A stretch of 30,416 nucleotides of DNA, taken from assembly GCA_031362415.1 (NCBI GenBank), contig JANLSK010000141.1, positions 1 through 30,416 on the forward strand, read 5' to 3'. Each line of letters begins with the position of its first letter. Position 1 is the first letter of the stretch. The notes under the pieces were generated by a model. The model made no database searches. It was not told the DNA's origin and worked only from the letters and a program-made list of their open reading frames with translations. The position numbers and the translations under genes were made by a program. Below are positions 8,389 through 15,733 of the stretch, one piece after another. Origin of the DNA: VFJJ01 sp031362415. GTDB taxonomy: Bacteria > Actinomycetota > Acidimicrobiia > IMCC26256 > VFJJ01.

Positions 8389-9666
8389 GTGAACGTCGAA
8401 GACATGATCCTGATCTCGGTCGACGACCATGTGGTCGAGCCGCCGACCGTGTTCGACAACCATCTCCCGTCGAAGTGGAAGGGCCAGGCGCCGGTTCTGG
8501 TCAGCACCGAGACCGCCCAGTACTGGGAGTTCGAGGGCAACAAGATCCCCAACATCGGCCTCAACGCGGTCATCGGTCGTCCGCCCGAGGAGTACGGCAT
8601 CGAGCCCACCCGCTTCGCTGAGATGCGGGAAGGCTGTTACGACATCAAGGAACGCATCCGCGACATGAACGCCGGTGGCATCCTCGGCTCGATGTGCTTC
8701 CCGTCGTTCCCTCAGTTCTGCGGCCAGCTCTTCGCCCGGGCCAGCGACCGCGACCTCGGCCTGGCGCTCGTGCAGGCCTACAACGACTGGCACATCGACG
8801 AGTGGTGCGGCGAGGAGCCGGGGCGGTTCATCCCGTTGTCGGTGCCGGCGATCTGGGATCCCGAGATCATGGCCGCCGAGGTCAGGCGCGTGGCCGACAA
8901 GGGTTGCCACGCGGTCACCTTCTCGGAGAACCCCTACGCCTTGGGTTGGCCGTCGATGCACAGCGACACGTGGGACCCGTTCTGGAAGGCCTGCGTCGAC
9001 GTGGGCACCGTGCCCTGCCTGCACATCGGCTCGTCGTCGACCCAGGTCGTCCCGTCGCCCGACTCGCCGTTCGACGTGCTCATCAACCTCACGCCCATCA
9101 ACATCGTCCAAGCGGCCGGCGAGCTGCTCTGGTCACCCGTGCTGCGAAAGTTCCCCGGCTTGAAGATCGCCCTGTCGGAAGGCGGGATCGGCTGGATCCC
9201 CTACTTCCTCGAGCGGGCCGACTACACGTACATCAAGCACCACAAGTGGACCGGGCAGGACTTCGGCGACAAGCTCCCGAGCGACTACTTCCGTGAGCAC
9301 ATCATCACGTGCTTCATCGACGATCCGGTGGGCGTCAAGAACCGCCACGCCATCGGTGTCGAGAACGTCACCTGGGAGTGCGACTACCCCCACAGCGACT
9401 GCACCTGGCCCAACCCGGGCGAGGCGTTGCTGAGCCAGTGCGACGGCGTGCCCGACAATGAGATCGACATGATGTCGTGGCAGAACGCGGCCCGACTCTT
9501 CCACTTCGACCCGTTCAAGCACCGGGCCAAGGAAGACTGCACGGTGGGAGCGCTGCGCGCGTTGGCCACCGACGTCGACACCTCGCCCCGCTCCTACGGC
9601 CGCAAGCTGTCGCACGGCATCGTGCGAGCTCGCGACCTCGCCCTGACCCAAGCCGGCACCGACTGA
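8389..9666 (+). CDS. PF04909-type amidohydrolase (metal-dependent hydrolase or decarboxylase)
   Basis: 425 residues. GTG at 8389 is preceded by GGAGG (8378-8382) with a 6-base spacer; ATG at 8404 is an alternative. The fold is a TIM-barrel amidohydrolase of the amidohydrolase-2 family (PF04909, relatives of ACMS and gamma-resorcylate decarboxylases). Visible metal or catalytic candidates are ISVDDHVVEP (D12/H14), LHIGSSS (H212), SEGGIGWIPYFLE (E264) and ECDYPHSDCTWPN (D332/H335). Members of this branch often sit in actinobacterial CoA-dependent catabolic clusters, opening rings or removing carboxyl groups, but the substrate here is unknown. A second, related gene (10465-11634) lies nearby on the other strand, with vapBC between them. 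Confidence 0.88.
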   Translation: MNVEDMILISVDDHVVEPPTVFDNHLPSKWKGQAPVLVSTETAQYWEFEGNKIPNIGLNAVIGRPPEEYGIEPTRFAEMREGCYDIKERIRDMNAGGILGSMCFPSFPQFCGQLFARASDRDLGLALVQAYNDWHIDEWCGEEPGRFIPLSVPAIWDPEIMAAEVRRVADKGCHAVTFSENPYALGWPSMHSDTWDPFWKACVDVGTVPCLHIGSSSTQVVPSPDSPFDVLINLTPINIVQAAGELLWSPVLRKFPGLKIALSEGGIGWIPYFLERADYTYIKHHKWTGQDFGDKLPSDYFREHIITCFIDDPVGVKNRHAIGVENVTWECDYPHSDCTWPNPGEALLSQCDGVPDNEIDMMSWQNAARLFHFDPFKHRAKEDCTVGALRALATDVDTSPRSYGRKLSHGIVRARDLALTQAGTD

Positions 9667-9733
9667 CCCCAGCGGTCAGCGCCGAGGCCTCAGCAGACCC
9701 ATCGTGAGCGTCTCGGTACCCTGGCGCGGCGTG

Positions 9734-9758
9734 TACACATCGATGTGTATGATGGTGT
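9734..9758 (+). promoter_or_regulatory. vapBC promoter and operator, leaderless type
   Basis: TACACATCGATGTGTA (9734-9749) is a perfect 16-bp palindrome. It overlaps TATGAT (9748-9753), a near-consensus -10 box. Transcription would then start at or next to the ATG at 9759, five bases further on, and no ribosome site is present. GTGTATGA occurs twice (9745-9752 and 9755-9762). VapB-VapC complexes usually repress their own promoter through such palindromes. Confidence 0.65.
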
Positions 9759-9974
9759 ATGACGAGAACGAACCTCGAGCTCGACGACGAGTTGGTGGCG
9801 GAGGTGATGCGCCGCTACGGGCTACCGTCCAAGCGGGCGGCGGTGGAGTACGCGCTCCAACGGCTGGTCGGTGAAGCCATGAGCCGGGCCGAGGCGCTGG
9901 AGATGCAGGGCTCGGGGTGGGACGCCGATCTCGCCGAACTCCGAGCCGACGGCACCGAAGCCCAGCTCGGGTGA
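9759..9974 (+). CDS. vapB: VapB-family antitoxin
   Basis: 71 residues. The start MTRTNLELDDELVAEVMRRY and the following PSKRAAVEYALQRLV are the ribbon-helix-helix DNA-binding half typical of VapB antitoxins (PF09957 type). The acidic C-terminal tail (about 40-71, with WDADLAELRAD) is the part that wraps and blocks the VapC toxin. The gene overlaps vapC by four bases (GTGA at 9971-9974), the standard antitoxin-toxin coupling. The start is set by the -10 box five bases upstream. It should neutralise VapC and, with it, repress the promoter. Confidence 0.92.
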   Translation: MTRTNLELDDELVAEVMRRYGLPSKRAAVEYALQRLVGEAMSRAEALEMQGSGWDADLAELRADGTEAQLG

Positions 9975-10375
9975 CGCTCGTTGACACGTCGGCCTGGGTC
10001 GAGTACCTCCGGGCCACCGGCAGCGAGGGGCATCGGCTCCTGGGCCGTCTGGTCGAGACCGACGCGACACTCCACACCACCGACGTGATCGTGATGGAGG
10101 TGCTCGCCGGTGCACGCGACGAGGCGCACGCGGCTCGGCTGCGACGCCTCATGGGGCGCTGCGAGTTCGCCCCCGTCGAAGGGCTCGGCGACTACGAACA
10201 GGCGGCGCTCCTCTACCGGCGCTGCCGGCACGAAGGAGAAACCATCCGGGCGCTCACCGACTGCCTCATCGCTGCGGTGGCGATCCGGTCCGATCTCGAC
10301 GTGCTCCACGCCGATCGCGACTTCGTCGCGCTGGCGCGCCACACGGAGCTTCGGCTCCACGGTGAACCGTCGTAG
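9971..10375 (+). CDS. vapC: VapC-family PIN-domain ribonuclease toxin
   Basis: 134 residues from GTG at 9971, overlapping the vapB stop. The PIN-domain acidic residues are all visible: D5 in LVDTSAW, E43 in VIVMEVLAGA, D97 in ALTDCLIAAVA and D115 in LHADRDF. VapC toxins are Mg2+-dependent ribonucleases that cut tRNA or rRNA when the antitoxin is degraded. The length is normal and the active site complete, so the toxin is probably functional. The RNA target cannot be predicted. A large palindrome follows 23 bases after the stop. Confidence 0.93.
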   Translation: MTLVDTSAWVEYLRATGSEGHRLLGRLVETDATLHTTDVIVMEVLAGARDEAHAARLRRLMGRCEFAPVEGLGDYEQAALLYRRCRHEGETIRALTDCLIAAVAIRSDLDVLHADRDFVALARHTELRLHGEPS

Positions 10376-10398
10376 CAGGAGCCGGTCTCGATGCGAAA

Positions 10399-10439
10399 TG
10401 TGTGCAGAAATCGTCGCCAGGCGACGATTTCTGCACACA
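10399..10439. repeat. 41-bp perfect palindrome, REP-like copy 2
   Basis: TGTGTGCAGAAATCGTCGCC and its exact complement flank a single A (10419). It shares the CGCC-A-GGCG core and one-base apex with the elements at 4465-4511 and 28190-28236, though its outer arms differ. It lies between the convergent vapC and amidohydrolase genes and may end transcription in both directions. Confidence 0.85.
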
Positions 10440-10464
10440 GAACGACGAAGTTCGGACCCGGTGA

Positions 10465-11634
10465 TCAGAACTCGAGGTTGAAGATTCGCTGGGCGTTGCC
10501 GCCGGTGATGAGGTTGCGCTCGACCTCGGGGATGTGGCCCATCATGTCGCTGACGACCTTGCGGCTGTACGGCCAGTCGTTGCCGTGGTGGGGATAGTCG
10601 CTCGACCACATGATGTTGTCGACGCCCACGGCGTGACGCACCGCGATGCCGATGGGGTCGAGGATGAACGACGCCGCCATGTTGCGGTGCCAGTAGAACG
10701 ACGGCGGCTCGGAGATGGGGATCTCGCCCCAGCTCCGGTTGCGCCAGTAGCGGTCGTCGATCTGCTCGAGGTAGTGGGGGAGCCAGCCCACGCCGGTTTC
10801 GATGAGCGCGATCTTGAGGTCGGGGAAGCGCTCGAGCACACCGGTGAAGATGAAGCCGCCGATGGTGCCGGCGACCATCGAGAACACGCTGCCGAGATTG
10901 CCGACGGCCTTGGCCTTGGCCTTGGGATGGGCGCCACCGTAGAGCGCCTTGCCCGCCTTCTTGGCGGCGTTGCGGGTCGCCAACCGTTGGGCTCGGCCGA
11001 TCAGGTTGATGTGGATGCACAGCGGCAGGCCGGTCTCCTGCACGGCCGCCCACACCCGGTCGTCCTCGTCCTCGATGCTGTCGCTCGCGTTGGGCCAGCA
11101 GCTCATCACGAAACCCTTGAAGCCCCGGTCGGCAGCTTTTTGGATCTCGGCCACGTTGGCGTCGACGCCGAGGCTCGTGAGCTGAGCGAGCGGGATCATG
11201 CGCGACAGGTCGGGCGCACAGAACTCGTCGATGAGGAAGCTGTTGAACGCACCGACGCCGGCCGCGACGAAGTCGTCGTCCTCGTTCGAGAGGAAATGGC
11301 CCATGGTGCGCTGCGGGGCGAAGTTGAGCGCGGCGTGGATGCCGTCGTGGGTCATGTCCTTCAGGCGCTCGACCCCGTTGTAACAGCCGGTGCGGGCCTC
11401 TTCGTAGGTGACGCCCATCCAGCGGAACTGGTCGTAGGCCATGCCCGGCGTGGCCACGAGGCCGATGGGGTCGGGCTCGACCTCGCCGGCGAACAACCAC
11501 GCATCACCACCGGCTTGATCCTTGGCCAGCTTCGGCGCTTGGTCCTGGTACTTCTTCGGGAGCCACTTCTCCCACAGGTCGGGCGGTTCGAGAACGTGGG
11601 TGTCGGCATCGACGACGTGGTGTACTTTCGCCAT
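10465..11634 (-). CDS. PF04909-type amidohydrolase
   Basis: 389 residues from ATG at 11634, with GGAAAGG about 8 bases upstream; the frame is open further upstream but without homology. Amidohydrolase-2 family: DADTHVLEPPDLWEKW (D11/H13), LCIHINLIG (H208), LIETGVGWLPHYLEQ (E279) and WSSDYPHHGNDWP (D346/H349). The reaction is probably metal-dependent C-N or C-C hydrolysis, or decarboxylation, of an unknown ring or acid. A Lys/Ala-rich stretch (AAKKAGKALYGG, then AHPKAKAKA, about 223-242) is probably a surface loop. It is a distant paralogue of the 8389 gene. A TGACG-based palindrome in its promoter is shared with the acyl-CoA ligase gene at 17748. The SDR gene lies upstream on the same strand, 112 bases away. 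Confidence 0.88.
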   Translation of the reverse strand: MAKVHHVVDADTHVLEPPDLWEKWLPKKYQDQAPKLAKDQAGGDAWLFAGEVEPDPIGLVATPGMAYDQFRWMGVTYEEARTGCYNGVERLKDMTHDGIHAALNFAPQRTMGHFLSNEDDDFVAAGVGAFNSFLIDEFCAPDLSRMIPLAQLTSLGVDANVAEIQKAADRGFKGFVMSCWPNASDSIEDEDDRVWAAVQETGLPLCIHINLIGRAQRLATRNAAKKAGKALYGGAHPKAKAKAVGNLGSVFSMVAGTIGGFIFTGVLERFPDLKIALIETGVGWLPHYLEQIDDRYWRNRSWGEIPISEPPSFYWHRNMAASFILDPIGIAVRHAVGVDNIMWSSDYPHHGNDWPYSRKVVSDMMGHIPEVERNLITGGNAQRIFNLEF

Positions 11635-11671
11635 TGGGTTGGCCTTTCCGAAGCATCCGAAACATCCGAAG

Positions 11672-11695
11672 CTGACGTCAGCGTCAGGGATGCTA
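11672..11695 (-). promoter_or_regulatory. Operator and -10 box shared with the acyl-CoA ligase gene
   Basis: CTGACGTCAGCGTCAG (11672-11687, plus strand) has arms TGACG/CGTCA around four bases. On the minus strand TAGCAT (11695-11690) lies two bases above it, so transcription would start inside the palindrome and a bound repressor would block it. The same palindrome with one change lies at 19868-19883. TTCGGA is repeated between the operator and the gene. Confidence 0.6.
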
Positions 11696-11746
11696 CGCCA
11701 CCACGGCCTGCCTTGGCGAGAACGGGTCGGCCCGAGCGAGAGCGGC

Positions 11747-12622
11747 TCAGAGAACCTTGTCGATCGCGTCGCCCAGCGTGGCGACCGTCCAGCGGTCGTC
11801 CTGCTCGATGGTCTCGGTGCGGTTCCAGTTCTCGAACTTGCGTATCTGGCCACCCTTCACGAAGAACACCTTGCCGGTGATCTCGCACGACTGCTGGGCC
11901 AGGAAGGCCGCGAGCGGGGCGATGTTGGCGGGGTGCCACAGGTCGAACTGGGCGGGGTCGGCCGGCTCGGCCACCTGCTCGGCCAGGCCCGGCGTGCCCA
12001 ACGTCATGCGCGAGCGGGCCGCGGGCACGATCACGTTGGCCCGGGCACCGATCCGGCCGAACTCCATGGCCGCGATGACGGTGAACGCAGCGATGCCGGC
12101 CTTGGCGGCGCCGTAGTTGGCCTGGCCAGGATTGCCCACCAGCCCAGAGGTCGACGAGGTGTTGAGCACCACGGCGTCGACGGGCTTGCCCTCCTTGGCC
12201 TTACCCCGCCAGTACGCAGCGGCGTGGCGGGTGGGGCAGAACGTGCCCTTGAGGTGGGTGCGGATGACGTCGTCCCAGTCCTGCTCGCTCATGTTCACGA
12301 GCACCTTGTCGCGGGTGTTGCCAGCCATGTTCACGACGATGTGGAGATCGCCGAAGGTGTCGATCGCCTGTTGTACCAAGGCTTCAGCGCCCGTCCAGCT
12401 GGCGACGTCATCGGTGTTCGCCGCAGCGGATCCGCCGGCCGCGGCGATCTCGTCGACGACCGAGGTGGCCACGGTCGCGTCGGTGCCGGTGCCGTCGAGC
12501 TCGGTGCCGAGGTCGTTGACGACGACGCTGGCGCCCTCGGCGGCAAAGAGCAGCGCCACCTCGCGACCGATGCCCCGTCCCGCTCCGGTGACGACGGCAA
12601 CCCGTCCGTCCAACGCTCCCAT
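11747..12622 (-). CDS. SDR-family 3-oxoacyl/3-hydroxyacyl dehydrogenase
   Basis: 291 residues from ATG at 12622 (AGGGGGAG just upstream). Classical short-chain dehydrogenase: cofactor motif TGAGRGIG (12-19), NMAGN (98-102) and catalytic S157-Y170-K174 in NTSSTSGLVGN and NYGAAKAG. The long insert before the active site and NPGQANYGAAKAGI resemble the dehydrogenase part of peroxisomal multifunctional enzyme (17beta-HSD4-like) and its actinobacterial relatives, which oxidise 3-hydroxyacyl-CoA or steroid alcohols. The C-terminus extends past the core (about 250-291), as in that group. It is divergent from the MBL hydrolase and followed by the amidohydrolase on the same strand. The substrate is unknown. 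Confidence 0.9.
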   Translation of the reverse strand: MGALDGRVAVVTGAGRGIGREVALLFAAEGASVVVNDLGTELDGTGTDATVATSVVDEIAAAGGSAAANTDDVASWTGAEALVQQAIDTFGDLHIVVNMAGNTRDKVLVNMSEQDWDDVIRTHLKGTFCPTRHAAAYWRGKAKEGKPVDAVVLNTSSTSGLVGNPGQANYGAAKAGIAAFTVIAAMEFGRIGARANVIVPAARSRMTLGTPGLAEQVAEPADPAQFDLWHPANIAPLAAFLAQQSCEITGKVFFVKGGQIRKFENWNRTETIEQDDRWTVATLGDAIDKVL

Positions 12623-12730
12623 GGCTCCCCCTGGCGACTCTTCGACCCGTGCGTGCGCCGCTGATCCTAGGGAGACGGCGCAGGTCGGGCGAGTGGACGC
12701 CCGAGCGGGCGCGGTGCATGTCGTGGCAAC

Positions 12731-13618
12731 ATGCGCCCCATGACGACAGACCTTTTGCAGTGGAAGATCGGCGACGTGCGGGTGACCCGCATCGTCGAGA
12801 TGACCTCGCCCATCGACCCCATGGGCATGTTCCCCAAGGCCAGCCCCGAAGCCATGGCCCGTCACGCTTCCTGGCTCAAGCCCCACTTCCTCGCCGACGA
12901 CGGGATGATGATCCTGTCGATCCACTGCCTGGTCGTGGAGTCGCAAGGCAAGACGATCGTCGTCGACACCTGTATCGGCAACGGGAAGAACCGGCCCTTC
13001 CCCGGGCTCACCGATCTCCAGACGAGCTTCCTCGCCGACTTCCGGGGCGCCGGCTTCGACCCCGCCGCTGTGGACGTCGTCACCTGCACGCACTTGCACT
13101 TCGACCACGTGGGCTGGAACACCATGCTCGTCGACGGCGTGTGGACGCCCACGTTTCCCAACGCCCGCTACCTCTTCCACCGTCTGGAGTGGGAGCACTG
13201 GGATGCCGAGGCCCGCCGGGCACCCGAGAGCGAGCCCGGCCTGGTGCTCGGCGACTCGGTGGCGCCGATCGTGGCCGCGGGACTGTCGACGCTCGTCGAA
13301 TGCGACCATCGCATCACCGACGAGGTGTACCTCGAGCCCACACCTGGCCACACCCCGGGACACGTCTCGGTGCACATCGCCAGTGGCGGCGCGGAGGCCG
13401 TCATCACCGGCGACATGACGCACCATCCCGTCCAGATCGCTGAGACCGACTGGGGCATGGGCTACGACAGCGATACCGCCCAGGGCTGCGTGACCCGCAG
13501 GGAGTTCGTCGACCGCTACGGCGACACCGACACCCTGGTGATCGGCACCCACTTCAACACTCCCACCGCGGGCCACGTCCGCCGCGGCCCCGACGGCGGC
13601 TGGCGCTTCGTGGCCTGA
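12731..13618 (+). CDS. Metallo-beta-lactamase-fold hydrolase
   Basis: 295 residues from ATG at 12731; ATG at 12740 is equally possible and neither has a good ribosome site. The binuclear zinc motif is HLHFDH (121-126), with further ligands H207 or H211 in PTPGHTPGH, D228 in GDMTHHP and H274 in IGTHF. This is the MBL group containing lactonases, glyoxalase-II-like and other small-molecule hydrolases. In a catabolic neighbourhood a lactone or thioester hydrolase is plausible, but this is not shown. GCATGT and ACATGC form a small inverted repeat at the start (12716-12734). A strong intrinsic terminator follows the stop. Confidence 0.88.
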   Translation: MRPMTTDLLQWKIGDVRVTRIVEMTSPIDPMGMFPKASPEAMARHASWLKPHFLADDGMMILSIHCLVVESQGKTIVVDTCIGNGKNRPFPGLTDLQTSFLADFRGAGFDPAAVDVVTCTHLHFDHVGWNTMLVDGVWTPTFPNARYLFHRLEWEHWDAEARRAPESEPGLVLGDSVAPIVAAGLSTLVECDHRITDEVYLEPTPGHTPGHVSVHIASGGAEAVITGDMTHHPVQIAETDWGMGYDSDTAQGCVTRREFVDRYGDTDTLVIGTHFNTPTAGHVRRGPDGGWRFVA

Positions 13619-13642
13619 GCTCGGCCCCGGCGGCCTTCCGGA

Positions 13643-13680
13643 GTTGGTGAGCATAATCAGTTGCTCACCAACGTTTTTTT
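13643..13680 (+). terminator. Intrinsic terminator of the MBL gene
   Basis: GTTGGTGAGCA (13643-13653) pairs perfectly with TGCTCACCAAC (13662-13672) around an 8-base loop. G and seven T's follow (13674-13680). This is a textbook rho-independent terminator, uncommon in such GC-rich genomes. It ends 25 bases after the MBL stop. Confidence 0.9.
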
Positions 13681-13704
13681 CAGTCGACGAATGAGTGGAT
13701 TTAC

Positions 13705-13716
13705 TAGCATGGCCCG
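13705..13716 (+). promoter_or_regulatory. Leaderless-type promoter of the AAA ATPase gene
   Basis: TAGCAT (13705-13710) is followed by six bases and then ATG at 13717. Transcription would start at the A of the start codon, and there is no ribosome site. The same TAGCAT hexamer is found upstream of the minus-strand amidohydrolase and hppA genes. Confidence 0.55.
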
Positions 13717-14958
13717 ATGGTGATCCTGCCCCGGCTCATTGAACCGGTGCTCGACCACGCGCTGAGGTCGGCTCCGGTCGTCGTGCTCGAGGGCGGGCGA
13801 GCGACGGGTAAGTCGACGATCTGCGACGCGCTGATCGCCGAACGGGGGTGGGCACCGCGCCTCGATCTCTCCGATCGCCCCACGCTCGAGGTGCTCCGAC
13901 TCGATCCGGATCGGTTCCTGCTCGCACAGCCGACCCCATGCGTGATCGACGAGGCTCAGCTCGAGCCCGAGCTCACGGTTTGGGTCAAGCGGGTCGTCGA
14001 CCGGCGACGCCAGCCGGGTCAGTTCTTGTTGACGGGTTCCGCTCGGCTCGGCCGTCATGCTCTGGGCGGCAGTGACCCGTTGGCCGGCCGGGCCATCAGG
14101 CTTCGGCTGTCATCAATGACCCAGCGCGAGCTCGACGGGTTGGGGAGCGACTTCATCGATCGAGCGTTCGGTCCCGGGTGGGAGCCAGCGCGCCTCGCGA
14201 CCATGGCGCCGAGCCCCCGAAGACCATGGTTGGGAGGACTCCCGGGAGTCTCGGGTGTTCTCGGGGGCGAGTTGGCACCCAGTTGGGAGCGCGAGATCGC
14301 GACCTACGTCGAGTCGGTGATTCCCCTGGGAGCGGCCGGCACCCGTGCCGACCTCGGCCGGTTGCTCCGAACCTTCCGCTACCTCGCGGCCAACAGCGGC
14401 CAGGTGCTCAACGCCGCGCGTGCTGCGAGCGAGCTCGGCATGCAGGCTGCCACCGTCCGCAGCCACCTCGAGCTCCTGGAAGCGGCGTTCCTGATGGCGC
14501 GCATCGAGGCGCATCGCCCGGCTGAGCACCGGGTCCTCACGGCGCACCCACGGATCATCGCCTCCGACCCCGGCCTGGCTGCGTGGGCGGCCCGGGCGTG
14601 GGCCGGGCCACCCTCGGCCGTGCTGCTCGGGTCGCTGACCGAGACGGTGGTCGCGCACGACCTCATCGCCGACGCCGACGCCGCCCTGGAGCGCATCGTC
14701 GTGCGTCACTGGCGTGATCGGCGCAACCACAAGGAGATCGACCTGCTACTGGTGCATCCCGACGGCCGGCTCGTCGCCGTCGAGGTGAAGGCCTCGTCGT
14801 CGACCGGGCCCGCCGACACGAGCGGGCTGCGCGCCTTCGCGGCCGAGGCGGGTGACGCGTGCGTGCGCGGCATCGTCGTCTACGAGGGAGACGCGGTGAT
14901 CGATCTCACGCCGTCGGGGGGCCCGTCCATGTTGGCGGTACCTCGGACCCTGATCTGA
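13717..14958 (+). CDS. AAA ATPase with DUF4143 nuclease-like C-terminus
   Basis: 413 residues. N-terminal AAA_14 ATPase: Walker A GGRATGKST (26-34, Lys32), Walker B PCVIDEAQ (74-81) and sensor-like FLLTGSARLG (103-112). A winged-helix-like middle (about 235-265) is followed by a DUF4143 end whose KEIDLLL (339-345) and VAVEVKAS (353-360) match the D-E-x-K core of restriction-endonuclease-fold domains. Proteins of this family are very common in prokaryotes and mobile in distribution; their role is poorly known. The glycine-rich WLGGLPGVSGVLGG (171-184) resembles the segment linking the ATPase to DUF4143. The start is fixed by a -10 box 6 bases away. The neighbouring Uma2 gene is convergent. Confidence 0.88.
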   Translation: MVILPRLIEPVLDHALRSAPVVVLEGGRATGKSTICDALIAERGWAPRLDLSDRPTLEVLRLDPDRFLLAQPTPCVIDEAQLEPELTVWVKRVVDRRRQPGQFLLTGSARLGRHALGGSDPLAGRAIRLRLSSMTQRELDGLGSDFIDRAFGPGWEPARLATMAPSPRRPWLGGLPGVSGVLGGELAPSWEREIATYVESVIPLGAAGTRADLGRLLRTFRYLAANSGQVLNAARAASELGMQAATVRSHLELLEAAFLMARIEAHRPAEHRVLTAHPRIIASDPGLAAWAARAWAGPPSAVLLGSLTETVVAHDLIADADAALERIVVRHWRDRRNHKEIDLLLVHPDGRLVAVEVKASSSTGPADTSGLRAFAAEAGDACVRGIVVYEGDAVIDLTPSGGPSMLAVPRTLI

Positions 14959-14987
14959 ACACAGCCGGGACGGGCGCGGGCTGCTCC

Positions 14988-15644
14988 TCAGCGCCCGCGC
15001 AGCCGCTCGATCTCGGCTCGAAGCGCTGCTGCGTCGGCCTCGGCCGCGTCTGCCCTGGCTGCCTCGGCGTCTGCCCGGGCGATCTCGTCTTCGGGGTTGA
15101 GCCATCGGCGTCCGTCGGGACCGAAGACCACGAGCTCGGTGCCGTCCGTGCCGATGGTGACGCCGTAGCGGGGGCTCGTCCACGTGTCGGGGATCAGCCG
15201 CTGGACCAGACGATCGCCCTCTCGGGTCCAGGCCCGGAGCGATCCGGTCGCCGGATCGAAGAACACGTACTCCTCAACCCCGTGACGTTCGTAGAAGGCG
15301 AGCTTGTCGAGCATTTCCACCGGGGTGTTGTTGTGCGACAGCACCTCGACGGCCAGCGTTATGTACCCGCCGTGGACCCACGGGCGGTACGAGCGCAGAC
15401 GCTCCTTGTCGAGCCCCTCGATGACGAACACGTCGGGCGCGGCGCAGATCTCGGGATGGCCCTCGACGGGATACCACAGCAAGTCTCCGGTGACGTGCAC
15501 GTCGGGGCGGGAAGCGAGCAGGTGCCGGAACCCGGTCTTGAGTAGGAGGATGGCGCGTTCCTGCCACTCGTTGTCGGCCATCGGCAACCCATCGGAGTCG
15601 GGGTAGACGACCGCGTCACCGGGCTCCGGTGCGGTCAGGCTCAT
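14988..15644 (-). CDS. Uma2-family (DUF820) restriction-endonuclease-fold protein
   Basis: 218 residues. The Uma2 core spans about 25-185: PDVFVIEGLDKERLRSY, the catalytic-site pattern LAVEVLSHNN (97-106) and DKLAFYERHGVEEYVFFDP. From about 188 the C-terminus is an Ala/Asp/Glu/Arg-rich coiled coil (ARADAEAARADAAEADAAAL), common in this family. The fold is a PD-(D/E)XK nuclease, but the function of Uma2 proteins is not established; expansions in cyanobacteria and actinobacteria are known. The start at 15644 follows a TAGTAT box by seven bases. A GC-rich inverted repeat overlaps the stop region. Confidence 0.88.
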   Translation of the reverse strand: MSLTAPEPGDAVVYPDSDGLPMADNEWQERAILLLKTGFRHLLASRPDVHVTGDLLWYPVEGHPEICAAPDVFVIEGLDKERLRSYRPWVHGGYITLAVEVLSHNNTPVEMLDKLAFYERHGVEEYVFFDPATGSLRAWTREGDRLVQRLIPDTWTSPRYGVTIGTDGTELVVFGPDGRRWLNPEDEIARADAEAARADAAEADAAALRAEIERLRGR

Positions 15645-15657
15645 GGGGTCGATACTA
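15645..15657 (-). promoter_or_regulatory. Leaderless-type promoter of the Uma2 gene
   Basis: On the minus strand TAGTAT (15657-15652) is followed by seven bases (CGACCCC) and the ATG at 15644. No ribosome site is present, so the mRNA probably begins at the start codon. Confidence 0.55.
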
Positions 15658-15719
15658 CCGCCGCATCGCCGGGGTCGTCGTGGCGACTCGGCGATCCCGG
15701 GAGTGCCGGCTCGGCCGCG

Positions 15720-15733
15720 TACGGTTGGCGGTC
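15720..15733 (+). promoter_or_regulatory. Possible leaderless promoter of the ABC-F gene
   Basis: TACGGT (15720-15725) fits the TAnnnT pattern and lies eight bases before GTG at 15734, with no ribosome site between. A TTG at 15725 in the same frame is a less likely start. Confidence 0.4.
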
